NCBI RefSeq assembly: GCF_000682735.1
Contig: NZ_AWFD01000035.1
Location: 124,001-188,000, forward strand
Source: Hyphomonas sp. CY54-11-8
Lineage (GTDB): Bacteria; Pseudomonadota; Alphaproteobacteria; Caulobacterales; Hyphomonadaceae
Length of the DNA stretch: 64,000 bases
Direction of reading: 5' to 3'
Under the pieces are notes generated by a model. The model searched no databases, had not been told where the DNA came from, and saw only the letters and a program-made list of their open reading frames with translations. Position 1 is the first letter of the stretch. The number at the start of each line of letters is the position of its first letter. Position numbers and translations under genes: made by a program. Of this stretch, positions 42,256 through 51,707 are shown in pieces.

Positions 42256-44832
42256 CTAGTAGTCGTAGGAGAACCGGAAGCCGATCGTCCGCGGCCGCAT
42301 CGGTGTAATGCGCTCGCGGTCGTAGACGAAGCTGCCACTGAGAGCCGCATATTCGTTCGTCAGATTGGACGCGAACAATTCGGCGGTCCAGTTGTCACCT
42401 GTGACGCCAGCTGTCGCGCCGAGCGTGGTGTAACCGTCAAGTTTCATCTTGTTGATCTCGATCACGTCAGTGAAGGAGTCATCCGAGATCACGACTTGCG
42501 GCATAACGTGCGCGCGCAGGTTCTGACCCGCGATCTGCTGTTCCAGATCCCACTCATAACGGACACGAAGGTTGCCCTGGTAGGACGGCGCGAAGGCCAG
42601 GTCGGATCCTTTGACCACATCATTGGTCGGAACCAGAACTTCCGTGATTTCCGTATCCAGGAAAGAGAAGGCACCTGCAACGGTCAGGCCGTCAATGGAT
42701 GCCGGGGCCCAGGTGAAGTCACCTTCAATGCCCTGGATCTCGGCGTTCGCCGCGTTGTCGGAGAAGAACAGGTTCACGATCGACGGATCGAAGATCGTGG
42801 TCTGCAGGCCGTCGACTTCGACAAAGAATGCCGACCCATTGAAGCGCAGCGAGTTGTCGAAGAGCTCTGTTTTCCAGCCGATTTCATAGTTCTTCACTTC
42901 ATCGGTATCGACGGCGTAAGGCACGACGTATCCGCCGGGCCCTGCAGTGCCGCCCGGACGGTTCAGCAGACCAGCCCGGAAGCCTTCCGAATAGGTGGCG
43001 TAGAACAGCAGGTCTGCGGTCGGGGTCCATTCACCCGTAACCTTGTAGATGAAGCCATCCGTTGCCGCCTTGTCGGGCGCACCTGTCGGGCCATTCGGGC
43101 CGTAGATGTAGGAAATGTTGGTACCGAAGACCTGTTGGTCGCTCTCGGTGTAGAGGTTGTAGAAGGACGAGTTGGCGCTGCCTTCCAGATCGACTTCCAC
43201 ATCATAGTAGCGGGCACCGAGGGTCAGCGAGAACTGGTCGGTGATATCGAAGCTGGATTCCCCGAAGATACCGAACTGTTTGTCAGTCCGCCTTACGTCG
43301 TTGCGAAAGATCACGCCTTCCGGGAATGGGCCCGGCTGGCTGTAGTAGCCAGGTGCGGCGCTACCGATGGCGCCGGTGACGTCCGTGTTGGTCAGTGGAT
43401 AGTTCGGGGCAAAGCCGATCGTACCATCCGTGTAGGCAACCTGGGTCGACCCCGGGTAGACAAAGTCGTTGCGCTCAGCCAGTTCAAGGTCGCTGAAGAA
43501 ACCGCCGAACGTGGCGCGCCAGCGATACTGTTCCGGCGTGTTGAAGCGAAGTTCGTGGGTCTGTACCTTGGTTTCGCTGTGCGACGTCACATAAAGGTCT
43601 GGAGCGTAGCAGGTGCCCGTCGGGGCGCCGGCCGGATAGGTGACCGAGTAGTCGCAGATATAGTAGGGCAGGTACTGGCCGACGAAGAGGTAGTCGGAAT
43701 AATCGACGATCTGATCCGTCGTACGTTCCGTATACGCACCGGTGTAGAGAGCTTCCAGCGCACCAAGGCGGCCGTTCACCGTCCAGGCGGTATTGTGGAA
43801 CTTGTCCTCGGTGCTTTCCGGGGTGAAGCGGACGATATCGTAATCGTCCAGTTCCGGATCGGCTGAGAACACGCCTTCTGCATCGATCTGCTGCTGCGAA
43901 TGCTGGAGCAGGATGTCCCAGTCTTCGTTGATCTCGTAGAGGCCGCTCAGGCGGAAGCCCTGATAAGTCACGTCGTTGATGTCGTTTTCAGCAATCGTGC
44001 CATTGTTGGCAGGGATGAAGGTCACGCCGGACAGGTCAGCACCGGCCTGGAAGCCTTCACGCTGCGCGCTCACCGGAACACCGTTTGCCCTGACCGTGCC
44101 AGCCGGACGGAAGCGGCCGGATTCTTCTGCCGTCAGGACGCCACCGACATTGTCGATGTAGCCGCCTTGCGTATCGGAGTAAACGACGCCGCGAATCGCC
44201 AGCTTGTCATTGACCGGGAGGTTGATCATCGCTTCAACGCTGTTGCTCATCTCACCGCCGTCGGTGAAAGAGGTCGACGCGTTGAAGCCGGCATCGAAGC
44301 CGTTCAGCGACGGCTTGTTGGTGATCATGCGAACGGTACCAGCCTGCGAGCTTGCGCCAAAGAGCGTGCCCTGCGGACCGGAAAGAACTTCCACGCGCTC
44401 AATGTCGGCAGCGTAGACGTCCAGGTTGCGGCCCGGCTGAGCCAGCGGCTGTTCGTCGAGATAGAAGCTGACATTCGGTGCAAGACCCGCGACACCGGCA
44501 ACTGTCAGGTTCGGCGTCGTCGAGGCGAGGCCGCGGATGTAGATCGTGTTCTGGCCGGGGCCAGCGCCGCCTGCGGTCACGCCCGGCAGCTGGATCAGAT
44601 AGTCGTTGAAGCTTTTCACGCCGAGCGCTTCCAGCTCCTGCTGGCCAAGAGCAGTCACGGCGACAGGAATGCTTTGGGCGCTTTCTGCGCGCTTGGTGGC
44701 GGTCACGGTGACAGCCTGAAGGCGCTTCACTTTCGCAGCCGGCTGTGCCGGTGCGGTTTCCTGTGCTTGCGCATGCGATACGACGAGGCCGGCGATCGCC
44801 ATCAGCGACGCGCCGTACTTTAACTTCTTCAT
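42256..44832 (-). CDS. TonB-dependent outer-membrane receptor
   Basis: An 858-residue receptor with signal peptide (LVVSHAQAQETAPA), TonB-box region (LQAVTVTATKRAES), plug motif LSGPQGTLFGASSQAG and a barrel ending GFRFSYDY. The ligand cannot be predicted. The gene has its own terminator; a betaine-type transporter gene is divergent from it across 243 bases, so a shared regulator of uptake is possible. ATG at 44832 with GGGGAAG before it. Confidence 0.9.
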   Translation of the reverse strand: MKKLKYGASLMAIAGLVVSHAQAQETAPAQPAAKVKRLQAVTVTATKRAESAQSIPVAVTALGQQELEALGVKSFNDYLIQLPGVTAGGAGPGQNTIYIRGLASTTPNLTVAGVAGLAPNVSFYLDEQPLAQPGRNLDVYAADIERVEVLSGPQGTLFGASSQAGTVRMITNKPSLNGFDAGFNASTSFTDGGEMSNSVEAMINLPVNDKLAIRGVVYSDTQGGYIDNVGGVLTAEESGRFRPAGTVRANGVPVSAQREGFQAGADLSGVTFIPANNGTIAENDINDVTYQGFRLSGLYEINEDWDILLQHSQQQIDAEGVFSADPELDDYDIVRFTPESTEDKFHNTAWTVNGRLGALEALYTGAYTERTTDQIVDYSDYLFVGQYLPYYICDYSVTYPAGAPTGTCYAPDLYVTSHSETKVQTHELRFNTPEQYRWRATFGGFFSDLELAERNDFVYPGSTQVAYTDGTIGFAPNYPLTNTDVTGAIGSAAPGYYSQPGPFPEGVIFRNDVRRTDKQFGIFGESSFDITDQFSLTLGARYYDVEVDLEGSANSSFYNLYTESDQQVFGTNISYIYGPNGPTGAPDKAATDGFIYKVTGEWTPTADLLFYATYSEGFRAGLLNRPGGTAGPGGYVVPYAVDTDEVKNYEIGWKTELFDNSLRFNGSAFFVEVDGLQTTIFDPSIVNLFFSDNAANAEIQGIEGDFTWAPASIDGLTVAGAFSFLDTEITEVLVPTNDVVKGSDLAFAPSYQGNLRVRYEWDLEQQIAGQNLRAHVMPQVVISDDSFTDVIEINKMKLDGYTTLGATAGVTGDNWTAELFASNLTNEYAALSGSFVYDRERITPMRPRTIGFRFSYDY

Positions 44833-45075
44833 ATTCTTCCCCTTGGGTCAGCTCCAGCCGTCGCACGCACAACGAACGGGCGCGCGGCATGAGAATCGTG
44901 GCTGCTCGATGCGTCTGGGCTACTTGTTTATTTCGATAATCTAAAGGGCTGCGGCTGCTTTATCCCGGGGATTGGCTGAAAACTGTTACATAGAGTCCAC
45001 ATTACGCCTCCAATGGCGGGCGAAACCTGCAGTGCAATCATTTGACTATCGACGTAATTACGGCAATAGCCGCAT

Positions 45076-46734
45076 ATGGCTCAAGATTTCGACCCAAGCG
45101 CATCCGGCGCTGAAGCGCCCGAGGCAGAACTCCCCGAAGACGAAATCCTCTTTGTTTACGAGACTGACTATGAAGTCGGTCAGGACAATGTCGAAATCGC
45201 CGGATTGGACGTCCACAATCCGGTGTTCTTCCTGAGCGCCGGTTTGATCGTCCTTTTTGCGGCGATGAGCCTGATTTTTCCCGCCGCGGCGACCCACTAT
45301 CTCACAGCAGCGAAAACCTGGACGCTCCAGCGCGCGGATTGGCTTTTTGCTATCACGCCGGTGATTGTGTTCGCCTTTGCGCTCTACCTTACCTTCAGCC
45401 CACTGGGCCGGATCCGGCTTGGGGGCGCCGCTGCCGAGCCTGAATTCAGGACGCATTCCTGGGTGGCGATGTTGTTTGCGGCAGGTGTTGGGGTAGGCTT
45501 CATGTTTTATGGTGCCGCCGAACCCCTGGCCTATTACACGGACTGGTATGGCACGCCGTTGAACGTCCCTCCGGAAACACCGGCGGCCGAGCGGCTCGCG
45601 TTCAGCGCAACCATCTTCCACTGGGGCCTCGCGCCGTGGGCCATTTACGCGATCGTCGGTCTGGCGCTCGGATTTTTTGCCCACAACAAAGGGCTGCCGC
45701 TCAGCATCCGGTCGGCCTGCTACCATGTGTTCGGCGAGCGCGTCTGGGGATGGCCGGGCCATATCATTGATATGTTTGCCGTGGTTTCGACTGTGTTCGG
45801 TCTCGCCACAACGATTGGAATCGGGGCGACCCAGGCGACCAGCGGTCTCGCTTACCTGTTCGGGTTTGAACCGAACCGCTACGTGCAGATTGGCTTGATT
45901 GCCTTCATGACGGGGCTCGCAGTCATTTCGGTCCTGCGCGGGATGGACGGCGGGGTGAAGTTCCTCAGCAACGTCAATATGAGCATTGCGTTCGGCCTTC
46001 TGATCTTCGTGGTCATCGCCGGGCCGACAATTCTCATCTTCGCCGGCTTCGGCGAGAATTTGTTGGCTTACATCACTGATACGCCAGCTCTTACAAACTG
46101 GGTGGATCGCCCGGATATCGTCTGGTTCCACGACTGGACCATATTCTATTGGGCCTGGTGGATATCCTGGTCACCCTTCGTCGGCATGTTCATTGCGCGG
46201 ATTTCCAAAGGCCGAACTGTGCGGGAATATTTCGCCGTTGTCCTGCTGGCCCCGTTTACGATCTGCGTGATCTGGTTCACGGCGTTCGGTGAGACGGCGC
46301 TGATGCTCAATCAATCCGGCGCAGGTGAACTCGCCGATGGCATGAGCAGTGCGTCGCTTGTTCTGTTTCAGATGCTGGAAGATCTTCCGTTTGCGGAGAT
46401 CACGTCCGTCGTCGCAATTTTCCTGCTTGTCGTCTTCATCGTGACATCGGCGGATTCCGGTGCCCTTGTCGTTGATACGATCACCAGCGGCGGCAAGACC
46501 GATGCGCCGGTTGCGCAGCGCGTCTTCTGGGCGTGCATGCTCGGCCTGACCGCCTCTGCCCTTTTGTATGGCGGCGGAACAGATGTGCTTCAGTCCCTTC
46601 AGGCGGGCACCATCACCGCGGCGTTGCCCTTCACGTTTATTCTGCTGGCCTGCTGTTTCAGTTTGTATCTCGGCCTGCGAGACGAATTGCGGGCCATGAA
46701 GGCATTCGAAGCTGAAAACTCCGAAGAGGCCTGA
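45076..46734 (+). CDS. BCCT family transporter (betaine/carnitine/choline type)
   Basis: A 552-residue membrane protein with about 12 membrane segments and a 45-residue acidic N-terminal extension. MLFAAGVGVGFMFYGAAEPL and WTIFYWAWWISWSPFVGMFIARISKGRTVREY are the BCCT signatures; the aromatic-rich latter segment includes residues that bind trimethylammonium groups. It imports a quaternary amine or a related zwitterion such as dimethylsulfoniopropionate, driven by sodium or protons. A perfect palindrome CGTAATTACG (45053-45062) lies 14 bases before the ATG. The ribosome site is weak. Confidence 0.88.
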   Translation: MAQDFDPSASGAEAPEAELPEDEILFVYETDYEVGQDNVEIAGLDVHNPVFFLSAGLIVLFAAMSLIFPAAATHYLTAAKTWTLQRADWLFAITPVIVFAFALYLTFSPLGRIRLGGAAAEPEFRTHSWVAMLFAAGVGVGFMFYGAAEPLAYYTDWYGTPLNVPPETPAAERLAFSATIFHWGLAPWAIYAIVGLALGFFAHNKGLPLSIRSACYHVFGERVWGWPGHIIDMFAVVSTVFGLATTIGIGATQATSGLAYLFGFEPNRYVQIGLIAFMTGLAVISVLRGMDGGVKFLSNVNMSIAFGLLIFVVIAGPTILIFAGFGENLLAYITDTPALTNWVDRPDIVWFHDWTIFYWAWWISWSPFVGMFIARISKGRTVREYFAVVLLAPFTICVIWFTAFGETALMLNQSGAGELADGMSSASLVLFQMLEDLPFAEITSVVAIFLLVVFIVTSADSGALVVDTITSGGKTDAPVAQRVFWACMLGLTASALLYGGGTDVLQSLQAGTITAALPFTFILLACCFSLYLGLRDELRAMKAFEAENSEEA

Positions 46735-46822
46735 CGAGACCCCTGGTTGCCGATGAGCCCGCAAGCGCGCAGATCATGCTACCTTGATTAATGTTGCCAT
46801 GCTGGAAAAAAAATCTATGTTT

Positions 46823-46843
46823 CTACTTGTGGGAGTCAAGTAG
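46823..46843 (+). promoter_or_regulatory. Inverted repeat abutting the ribosome site of the LuxR-type gene
   Basis: CTACTTG (46823-46829) and CAAGTAG (46837-46843) are perfect 7-bp arms around TGGGAGT. The right arm touches the GAGG ribosome site and ends 11 bases before the ATG. It could be an operator for self-control or an RNA hairpin that limits translation. Confidence 0.45.
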
Positions 46844-46854
46844 AGGATCAGTAG

Positions 46855-47949
46855 ATGGCGACCAGTTCGCCTGGCCGATTCCAGGAATTGTTGCTGGAAG
46901 GAATGTGTGACAGCCAGAGCTTGCCAGAGGCTTTAGCGTGGCTGACGGAGTATTGCGGCGCCGGGACAGCGCAGCTGATTGCCGTGAGCGATTCAAACCT
47001 GATCCTCGACTCGGCCATCTTCGGGTCAGTCGATTTCGAGCTTTTCAAAAAGGAAGCCGAATACCTCACCGAAAATCCTCGGAAAAAGGTTTTCGACACC
47101 ATGCCGACCGGGCGAATCTTTCACGATGCGGATCTGGTGGACGCCGAAACGGTTCGGACGCATCCTGTATATCAGGAGTTCCTAATCCCGGCTCGAATTG
47201 GCCAGTTTTCCGGAGCGATCCTCTCGAGAGGTGATGAGCATATCGTCGGACTTGCGATTGCGCGCCCATACGAGGAAGGACCATTCGAAAAAGACGTCCT
47301 CGAAAAGTTTGCCAATATTGTCCAGAGCGCCTTGCCGGTCGTGCAGCTGGCGGAACAAGTCGTGGACACACGGGCGTCCTCCTTGTTGGATCTGTTCGGT
47401 CCGCAAGCGCACGTCGCGATCCTCGACAAAGAAGGTGTCCTGCTCCGGTATTCAGAGCAATTCGAGAAACTGCTGTCGTCAGGCCTGCTCCGCCGAGATC
47501 ATTTTGGCCGCCTCGATACGTTGTCCGATGAAGTGAATTTATCGCTTGCCGCCGCCTTGAGGGGAACGAATGGCCAGGCTGGCGGGCGCTTTTCCTTCAC
47601 CCGGCTGCGTCCCGAGCGAACTTTTATCTGCACAGTTACGCCCGTGCCGCCCCTGAAAAACTTTGGCGGAAGGTCAGGCCACGCCATTCTCGTGCTGGAC
47701 CCGCTGCTCGAGCCCAAGAGGCTGGACCGGTATCTGCTTCGACAGGCTTTCGTTCTCACTGACGCCGAGTGCGATGTATGTGAACGCCTTTATGCGGGTG
47801 ATACCCTTGCGGAGATTGCCGAAGGGAGAGAGGTTGCAATCAGCACGATCAAGTCCCTTCTTAAGTCGATACTCATGAAAACCGGCACACGGCGTCAGGC
47901 AGAAATCGTCATCAGACTGTCTCGGTTCGCATTCGATTACCATGACTGA
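46855..47949 (+). CDS. LuxR-type regulator beside the curli locus
   Basis: A 364-residue protein with a C-terminal LuxR helix-turn-helix (FVLTDAECDVCERLYAGDTLAEIAEGREVAISTIKSLLKSILMKTG). The N-terminal two thirds hold a PAS/GAF-like sensor region (LLDLFGPQAHVAILDKEGVLLRYSEQFE). In enteric bacteria curli are controlled by CsgD, also a LuxR-type protein, encoded beside csgEFG. This gene lies 220 bases before the first gene of the amyloid locus on the same strand. A CsgD-like role is inference; the proteins differ in their N-terminal domain. Confidence 0.82.
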   Translation: MATSSPGRFQELLLEGMCDSQSLPEALAWLTEYCGAGTAQLIAVSDSNLILDSAIFGSVDFELFKKEAEYLTENPRKKVFDTMPTGRIFHDADLVDAETVRTHPVYQEFLIPARIGQFSGAILSRGDEHIVGLAIARPYEEGPFEKDVLEKFANIVQSALPVVQLAEQVVDTRASSLLDLFGPQAHVAILDKEGVLLRYSEQFEKLLSSGLLRRDHFGRLDTLSDEVNLSLAAALRGTNGQAGGRFSFTRLRPERTFICTVTPVPPLKNFGGRSGHAILVLDPLLEPKRLDRYLLRQAFVLTDAECDVCERLYAGDTLAEIAEGREVAISTIKSLLKSILMKTGTRRQAEIVIRLSRFAFDYHD

Positions 47950-48169
47950 GCGTGGCGCAACCGCCGCACCATTCATCCTCTGAAAGAAAATCTTGTCTGC
48001 CGGAGCGCGCATCCCCCAAATGAGGGATGACACCTCCACGACATTAACGCTTTGTTACCCGCATAGGCGAGGGAAACAATCCTGACTGGCCGGGGACATG
48101 AGCCGCCAGGATTTGGGTCTCTCAAACAAGAGGTCTGGGTTGGGGATGTCATGGAAAGGAGGTGTGCTG

Positions 48170-49093
48170 ATGGACGTTTCCGTGTGGAAGGCGATCCTCA
48201 GTCGGGTGGTTGCACTACTTTGCGCACTTCCGCTCCTTTCCATGGCGGCGCACGCAAGTCTGCCGGCAGACCGGATCGGGGATGAAGTGGGACTCCAGAT
48301 AGATGACTTTATCGGTACAGTGCGGATCGTACGCAGCGATCAGAGTGCGATCAGCGTTGTATCCATTACAGAAGGTGCATCAGACTTTGGCCGGGTGATC
48401 ATGGACGAAAGTGTGACAACTGGCCTGCGAATTCGCGGCATGCCTGCGCCTATCGCCATGAACTGCGTCCGGACGAATGGCAATCTGTTGATTTCATTCC
48501 AAGACGGTGCCACGCACCCGATTACGGATTTTCCTTCCATCGTGGTTTCGGTTCCTGAAACGGCGGATGTCAAGCTGGTACTACGTGCGGGGGATGCCGA
48601 AGTTTCCGAAACGGAAAATCTGGAAATCCTTGCCGGCGGTTGCTCCAACGTCGTCGCGAAAAGTGTGAAAGACACGCTCCGCCTGACGACCATGGGTGCC
48701 GCGCGGTTCAGTGTCGAACATGCGCGGCGGGCGGACATAGATGCGAGCAATGGCGGCCTGATCAGGGTTACCAATGTCGGTCGCCTGCTGAGTGCATGCC
48801 TGGGACGAACGTCGAAACTGACCTCGGAGAAGGTGGCAGGTGCTGCGCAAGTGTTCATGTCCGGAACCAGCCGGGCGACCCTGGCAGATGTCGACTTGTC
48901 CGAATTGACCGCTGAACTAGACGGCGCGTCCCAGCTGGATGTGAACGGCGTTGCCTCAACGTCACGGATCGCGATCGGGGCTGCGGCGAGGGCGTATGTA
49001 AATGACGGGGTCACGCTTGGAGAGATCAACCTGACACGTGCCGGGCGGCTCATCGTTGATGGAGAACGTTGGAAAGGACCGGTAAATGACTAG
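48170..49093 (+). CDS. Exported GIN-domain (DUF2807-like) beta-helix protein
   Basis: A 307-residue protein with a signal peptide (LLCALPLLSMAAHASLPADR). The mature part shows repeated short strands with small residues (LRLTTMGAARFSVEHARRADIDASNGGLIRV and AGAAQVFMSGTSRATLADVDLSELTAELDGASQLDVNG), the pattern of head-GIN/DUF2807 right-handed beta-helix proteins. Function of the family is not established. It overlaps csgF by eight bases, so it belongs to the amyloid operon, perhaps as a surface scaffold, nucleator or chaperone for the fibres. I chose the ATG at 48170 after AGGAGGTG. Confidence 0.75.
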   Translation: MDVSVWKAILSRVVALLCALPLLSMAAHASLPADRIGDEVGLQIDDFIGTVRIVRSDQSAISVVSITEGASDFGRVIMDESVTTGLRIRGMPAPIAMNCVRTNGNLLISFQDGATHPITDFPSIVVSVPETADVKLVLRAGDAEVSETENLEILAGGCSNVVAKSVKDTLRLTTMGAARFSVEHARRADIDASNGGLIRVTNVGRLLSACLGRTSKLTSEKVAGAAQVFMSGTSRATLADVDLSELTAELDGASQLDVNGVASTSRIAIGAAARAYVNDGVTLGEINLTRAGRLIVDGERWKGPVND

Positions 49094-49556
49094 GTCGACA
49101 ATAGGTAATTCGCTCATGAAAATCCGTAGGCAGAGTTTGTTCCTTCCGGCGCTGATGCTGGTGGCCATATGGATGAACGCACCGTCCGCGTCCGCGCAGG
49201 AGTTGGTGTATACGCCGGTGAACCCCTCTTTCGGCGGCAATCCCTTCAATTCGGCCCATCTGTTGGGCGTAGCCAACGCACAGGATGACACCGAGCCGCC
49301 ACAGAGCGCGTCGTCCAGCGATCCTCAGGCCGACCTGTTTATCCGCCAGCTGCAGAGCCGGTTGTTGTCCGGTCTCGCTTCGGAAGTCGCGAATGCCATT
49401 TTCGGAGATAATCCACAGGACTACGGGCGGGTCGTGTTCGGCGACCAGACGGTGGAATTTCAGCGGGGGCTGGATTCCATCACATTGACCATTTTCGACG
49501 CCACAACCGGTACGACTACCGAGATTGTCGTTCCGATTTTCACCACCGGCGGCTGA
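49086..49556 (+). CDS. csgF: CsgF, curli nucleation and secretion accessory protein
   Basis: A 156-residue exported protein. After the signal (SASAQ) the mature start ELVYTPVNPSFGGNPFNSAHLLGVANAQ matches CsgF, where the N-terminal peptide inserts into the CsgG pore and the NPxFGGNP segment is the hallmark. FIRQLQSRLLSGLASEVANAIF is the central helix, and a beta-rich C-terminus ends in GG. CsgF sits at the pore mouth and brings the nucleator to the cell surface. Start overlaps the GIN-domain gene; GGAAAGGA precedes the ATG. Confidence 0.92.
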   Translation: MTRSTIGNSLMKIRRQSLFLPALMLVAIWMNAPSASAQELVYTPVNPSFGGNPFNSAHLLGVANAQDDTEPPQSASSSDPQADLFIRQLQSRLLSGLASEVANAIFGDNPQDYGRVVFGDQTVEFQRGLDSITLTIFDATTGTTTEIVVPIFTTGG

Positions 49557-49584
49557 TCGTAAATGTGCGGGGAGTAGATTGTCG

Positions 49585-50514
49585 ATGCGTAGTTTCAAGG
49601 CGGTCACGGCGCCTGTGTTTGCACTGGCCATGGTGCTGGCGTCCTGTGGCACACCACCGAAGGTGAAGACGAAAATGGCCGAGCCGGTGGTCAATCCGAG
49701 GACGCAAACCGAATATGCTTTGCTCTGGCTGCCGAAGCCATCGGAGCAGATTCCGGTGGCCGTCTATGGCGTGAGCGACGAAACGGGCGCATTCAAGCCA
49801 AGCGATACTGTGCAGACGCTCTCACGGGCGGTGACGCAGGGTGCGACCCCCATCCTTATCAAGGCTTTACAGGATGCCGGCGACCAGAGCTGGTTCAAGG
49901 TCGTCGAACGGGAAAAGCTGGATAACCTTTTGAAGGAGCGCCAGATCATACTCGAAATGCGCCAGCGGTATCTCGGTGAATCTGCGAAAGACTCCATGGC
50001 GTTGCCAGCGCTTTTGTTCGCGGGCACCCTGATCGAGGGCGCGATCACGGGATATGACACAAATACCCAGACGGGTGGAGCAGGGGCGCGATACCTCGGC
50101 ATCGGAATGGATACACAGTACCGGGAGGATGCCGTCTCGGTTTACCTGCGCGCGGTGAGCGTGAAGACGGGTGAAGTGCTCATCTCGGTCTCAACCGAGC
50201 AGCGGGTCGCCTCCGTCGCTTGGCATGCCAACGCCTTCAAATACGTCGCCTACCGCGAATTGCTCGAAGCTGAGGCGGGGATCACGCTAAACCAGCCCCG
50301 ACATCTGGCGGTTCGGCAGGCGTTGGAGAAGGCGGTCTACGGGATGATCATCGAGGGCGTGAAATCGGGCCTGTGGAGCTTCGAAGATCCGGAGCAGGGG
50401 CAAGCTGCGCTGGACTTCTATGATGCAAACTATCGCACGGAATTTCCCAAAGGTGCGCTGAAGAGCGTTCCGAAGGAATTGCTGCAAGGAGAGCCGGATT
50501 GGCAGGGTAAGTGA
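49585..50514 (+). CDS. csgG: CsgG, curli secretion channel lipoprotein
   Basis: A 309-residue lipoprotein with lipobox LASC. VVNPRTQTEYALLWLPKPSEQIPVAVYGVSDETGAFKP and the region DQSWFKVVEREKLDNLLKERQII are close to the CsgG core; LIEGAITGYDTNTQTGGAGARYLGIG and YREDAVSVYLRAVSVKTGEVL complete it. Nine subunits form the outer-membrane pore for curlin export. Start at 49585 after GGGGAG; the frame open further upstream overlaps csgF and lacks a signal. It follows csgF by 28 bases. Confidence 0.95.
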   Translation: MRSFKAVTAPVFALAMVLASCGTPPKVKTKMAEPVVNPRTQTEYALLWLPKPSEQIPVAVYGVSDETGAFKPSDTVQTLSRAVTQGATPILIKALQDAGDQSWFKVVEREKLDNLLKERQIILEMRQRYLGESAKDSMALPALLFAGTLIEGAITGYDTNTQTGGAGARYLGIGMDTQYREDAVSVYLRAVSVKTGEVLISVSTEQRVASVAWHANAFKYVAYRELLEAEAGITLNQPRHLAVRQALEKAVYGMIIEGVKSGLWSFEDPEQGQAALDFYDANYRTEFPKGALKSVPKELLQGEPDWQGK

Positions 50515-50722
50515 CGTTTCGTTCAGGCCGGATCACGGGGGCGACCACCCTGTAAGTGATCTTGCCCGAACCATAAAGGATGAACCGGCGCGATGCGCCA
50601 GGGTGGGGAGAGGCCGACTTCAAGTTGGCGCTCGGACCGGTCTCTCCCCGGGGGGCAGCCAATCGGCTGCTCCCGATTGAATACTGCCGGTTGGGCTGGC
50701 GGGCAACTCGGGAGGTGCGTGG

Positions 50723-51550
50723 ATGTTACCACGTGGAAGACAATCCAAGTCCGGCCAACAGAGGCCATCCGGCGGATTTCGGCCTGCGGTCATACTGACC
50801 GGTTGCGCTATTGTTTGCGGAGGCGCTTTGCCAGCATCGGCGGAGCAGGGGCAGAAACAGTCCTTCGCCAACATCGAACAAATCTCCGATGTCCTTGCCC
50901 GGACCCGCCTCGCCCAGACACGGCTTGCGCAATCCGGCGCAGGCAATCAGGTGAAGATCGTTCAGGACGGCCGGGACCTGGTTGTTGATGCCTATGTGCA
51001 AGGTCAGATGAACCGGGCCAGTGACAGGGCCAACACCATCACCCAGACCGGAGATGGAGCTGTTGCTGAGGTGAGTCTCATTGGAGACGAGAACACATTC
51101 TCCATATCCCAAAGTGCGGCCGACGGACCTGGGCAAAACAAGGCGTATGTCACGGTCAAAGGCGATTTCAACGATTCAACTATTCGGCAGACGAACGATT
51201 TCGGTCCGACCTTCGGCAACACCTCAATGCTCGTCCAGACGGGGAACGGCAATTCCGGCACGATCGCGCAGACAGTCGCGCCAGGTACGCTTGCTGCCGC
51301 CGAAAATTTTGCCGGCATCACCCAAACGGGTGACGACAACTCCGCCCTCATTGAACAAACTGGTGCAGATAATAGCGCCACCATTGAGCAGGACGGGCAC
51401 GATAATAGGGGCGCGATTCTCCAGGATGGAGAGGGGCTTTCCGCGATATTGGTTCAGACCGGTACCGCGCTTGAGTATACGATTAACCAGACGGGGTGCG
51501 TCATATCATCAGGCTGCGGAGCAGTCAGTGTGACGCAAAGCGGACCATGA
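50723..51550 (+). CDS. Curlin-repeat protein, probable minor or nucleating subunit
   Basis: A 275-residue exported protein. After the signal (GALPASAEQ) it carries imperfect curlin repeats (LAQSGAGNQVKIVQDG, ITQTGDDNSALIEQTGADNSATIEQDG), each a strand-turn-strand with Gln, Asn and Gly at fixed places. Two cysteines near the end (259 and 265, GCVISSGCG) are unusual for curlins and could form a local disulfide cap. In the csg layout the position before the large repeat protein fits CsgB, the nucleator. GGGAGG precedes the ATG. The 208 bases between csgG and this gene hold no gene I can support; a cryptic hairpin-rich leader is possible. Confidence 0.83.
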   Translation: MLPRGRQSKSGQQRPSGGFRPAVILTGCAIVCGGALPASAEQGQKQSFANIEQISDVLARTRLAQTRLAQSGAGNQVKIVQDGRDLVVDAYVQGQMNRASDRANTITQTGDGAVAEVSLIGDENTFSISQSAADGPGQNKAYVTVKGDFNDSTIRQTNDFGPTFGNTSMLVQTGNGNSGTIAQTVAPGTLAAAENFAGITQTGDDNSALIEQTGADNSATIEQDGHDNRGAILQDGEGLSAILVQTGTALEYTINQTGCVISSGCGAVSVTQSGP

Positions 51551-51707
51551 CGCATCGTGTCTGGGGGAGACATGCCTTAGGCTGTATCACGGCGGGGCGT
51601 GGCAGAAGCCATGTGGGGGGACAGGATGTATCTTCCAGATTGGCCTTAAAGACGCCGGTTCGAGAACGAACTGGCAGGCAGATTGTGCAATGACAAGGAG
51701 ATACCTC

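Noticed and set aside
50580..50798. A 72-codon frame between csgG and the minor curlin gene
   Set aside because: It overlaps the start and signal peptide of the curlin gene, lacks a ribosome site, and shows no resemblance to CsgE or CsgH.
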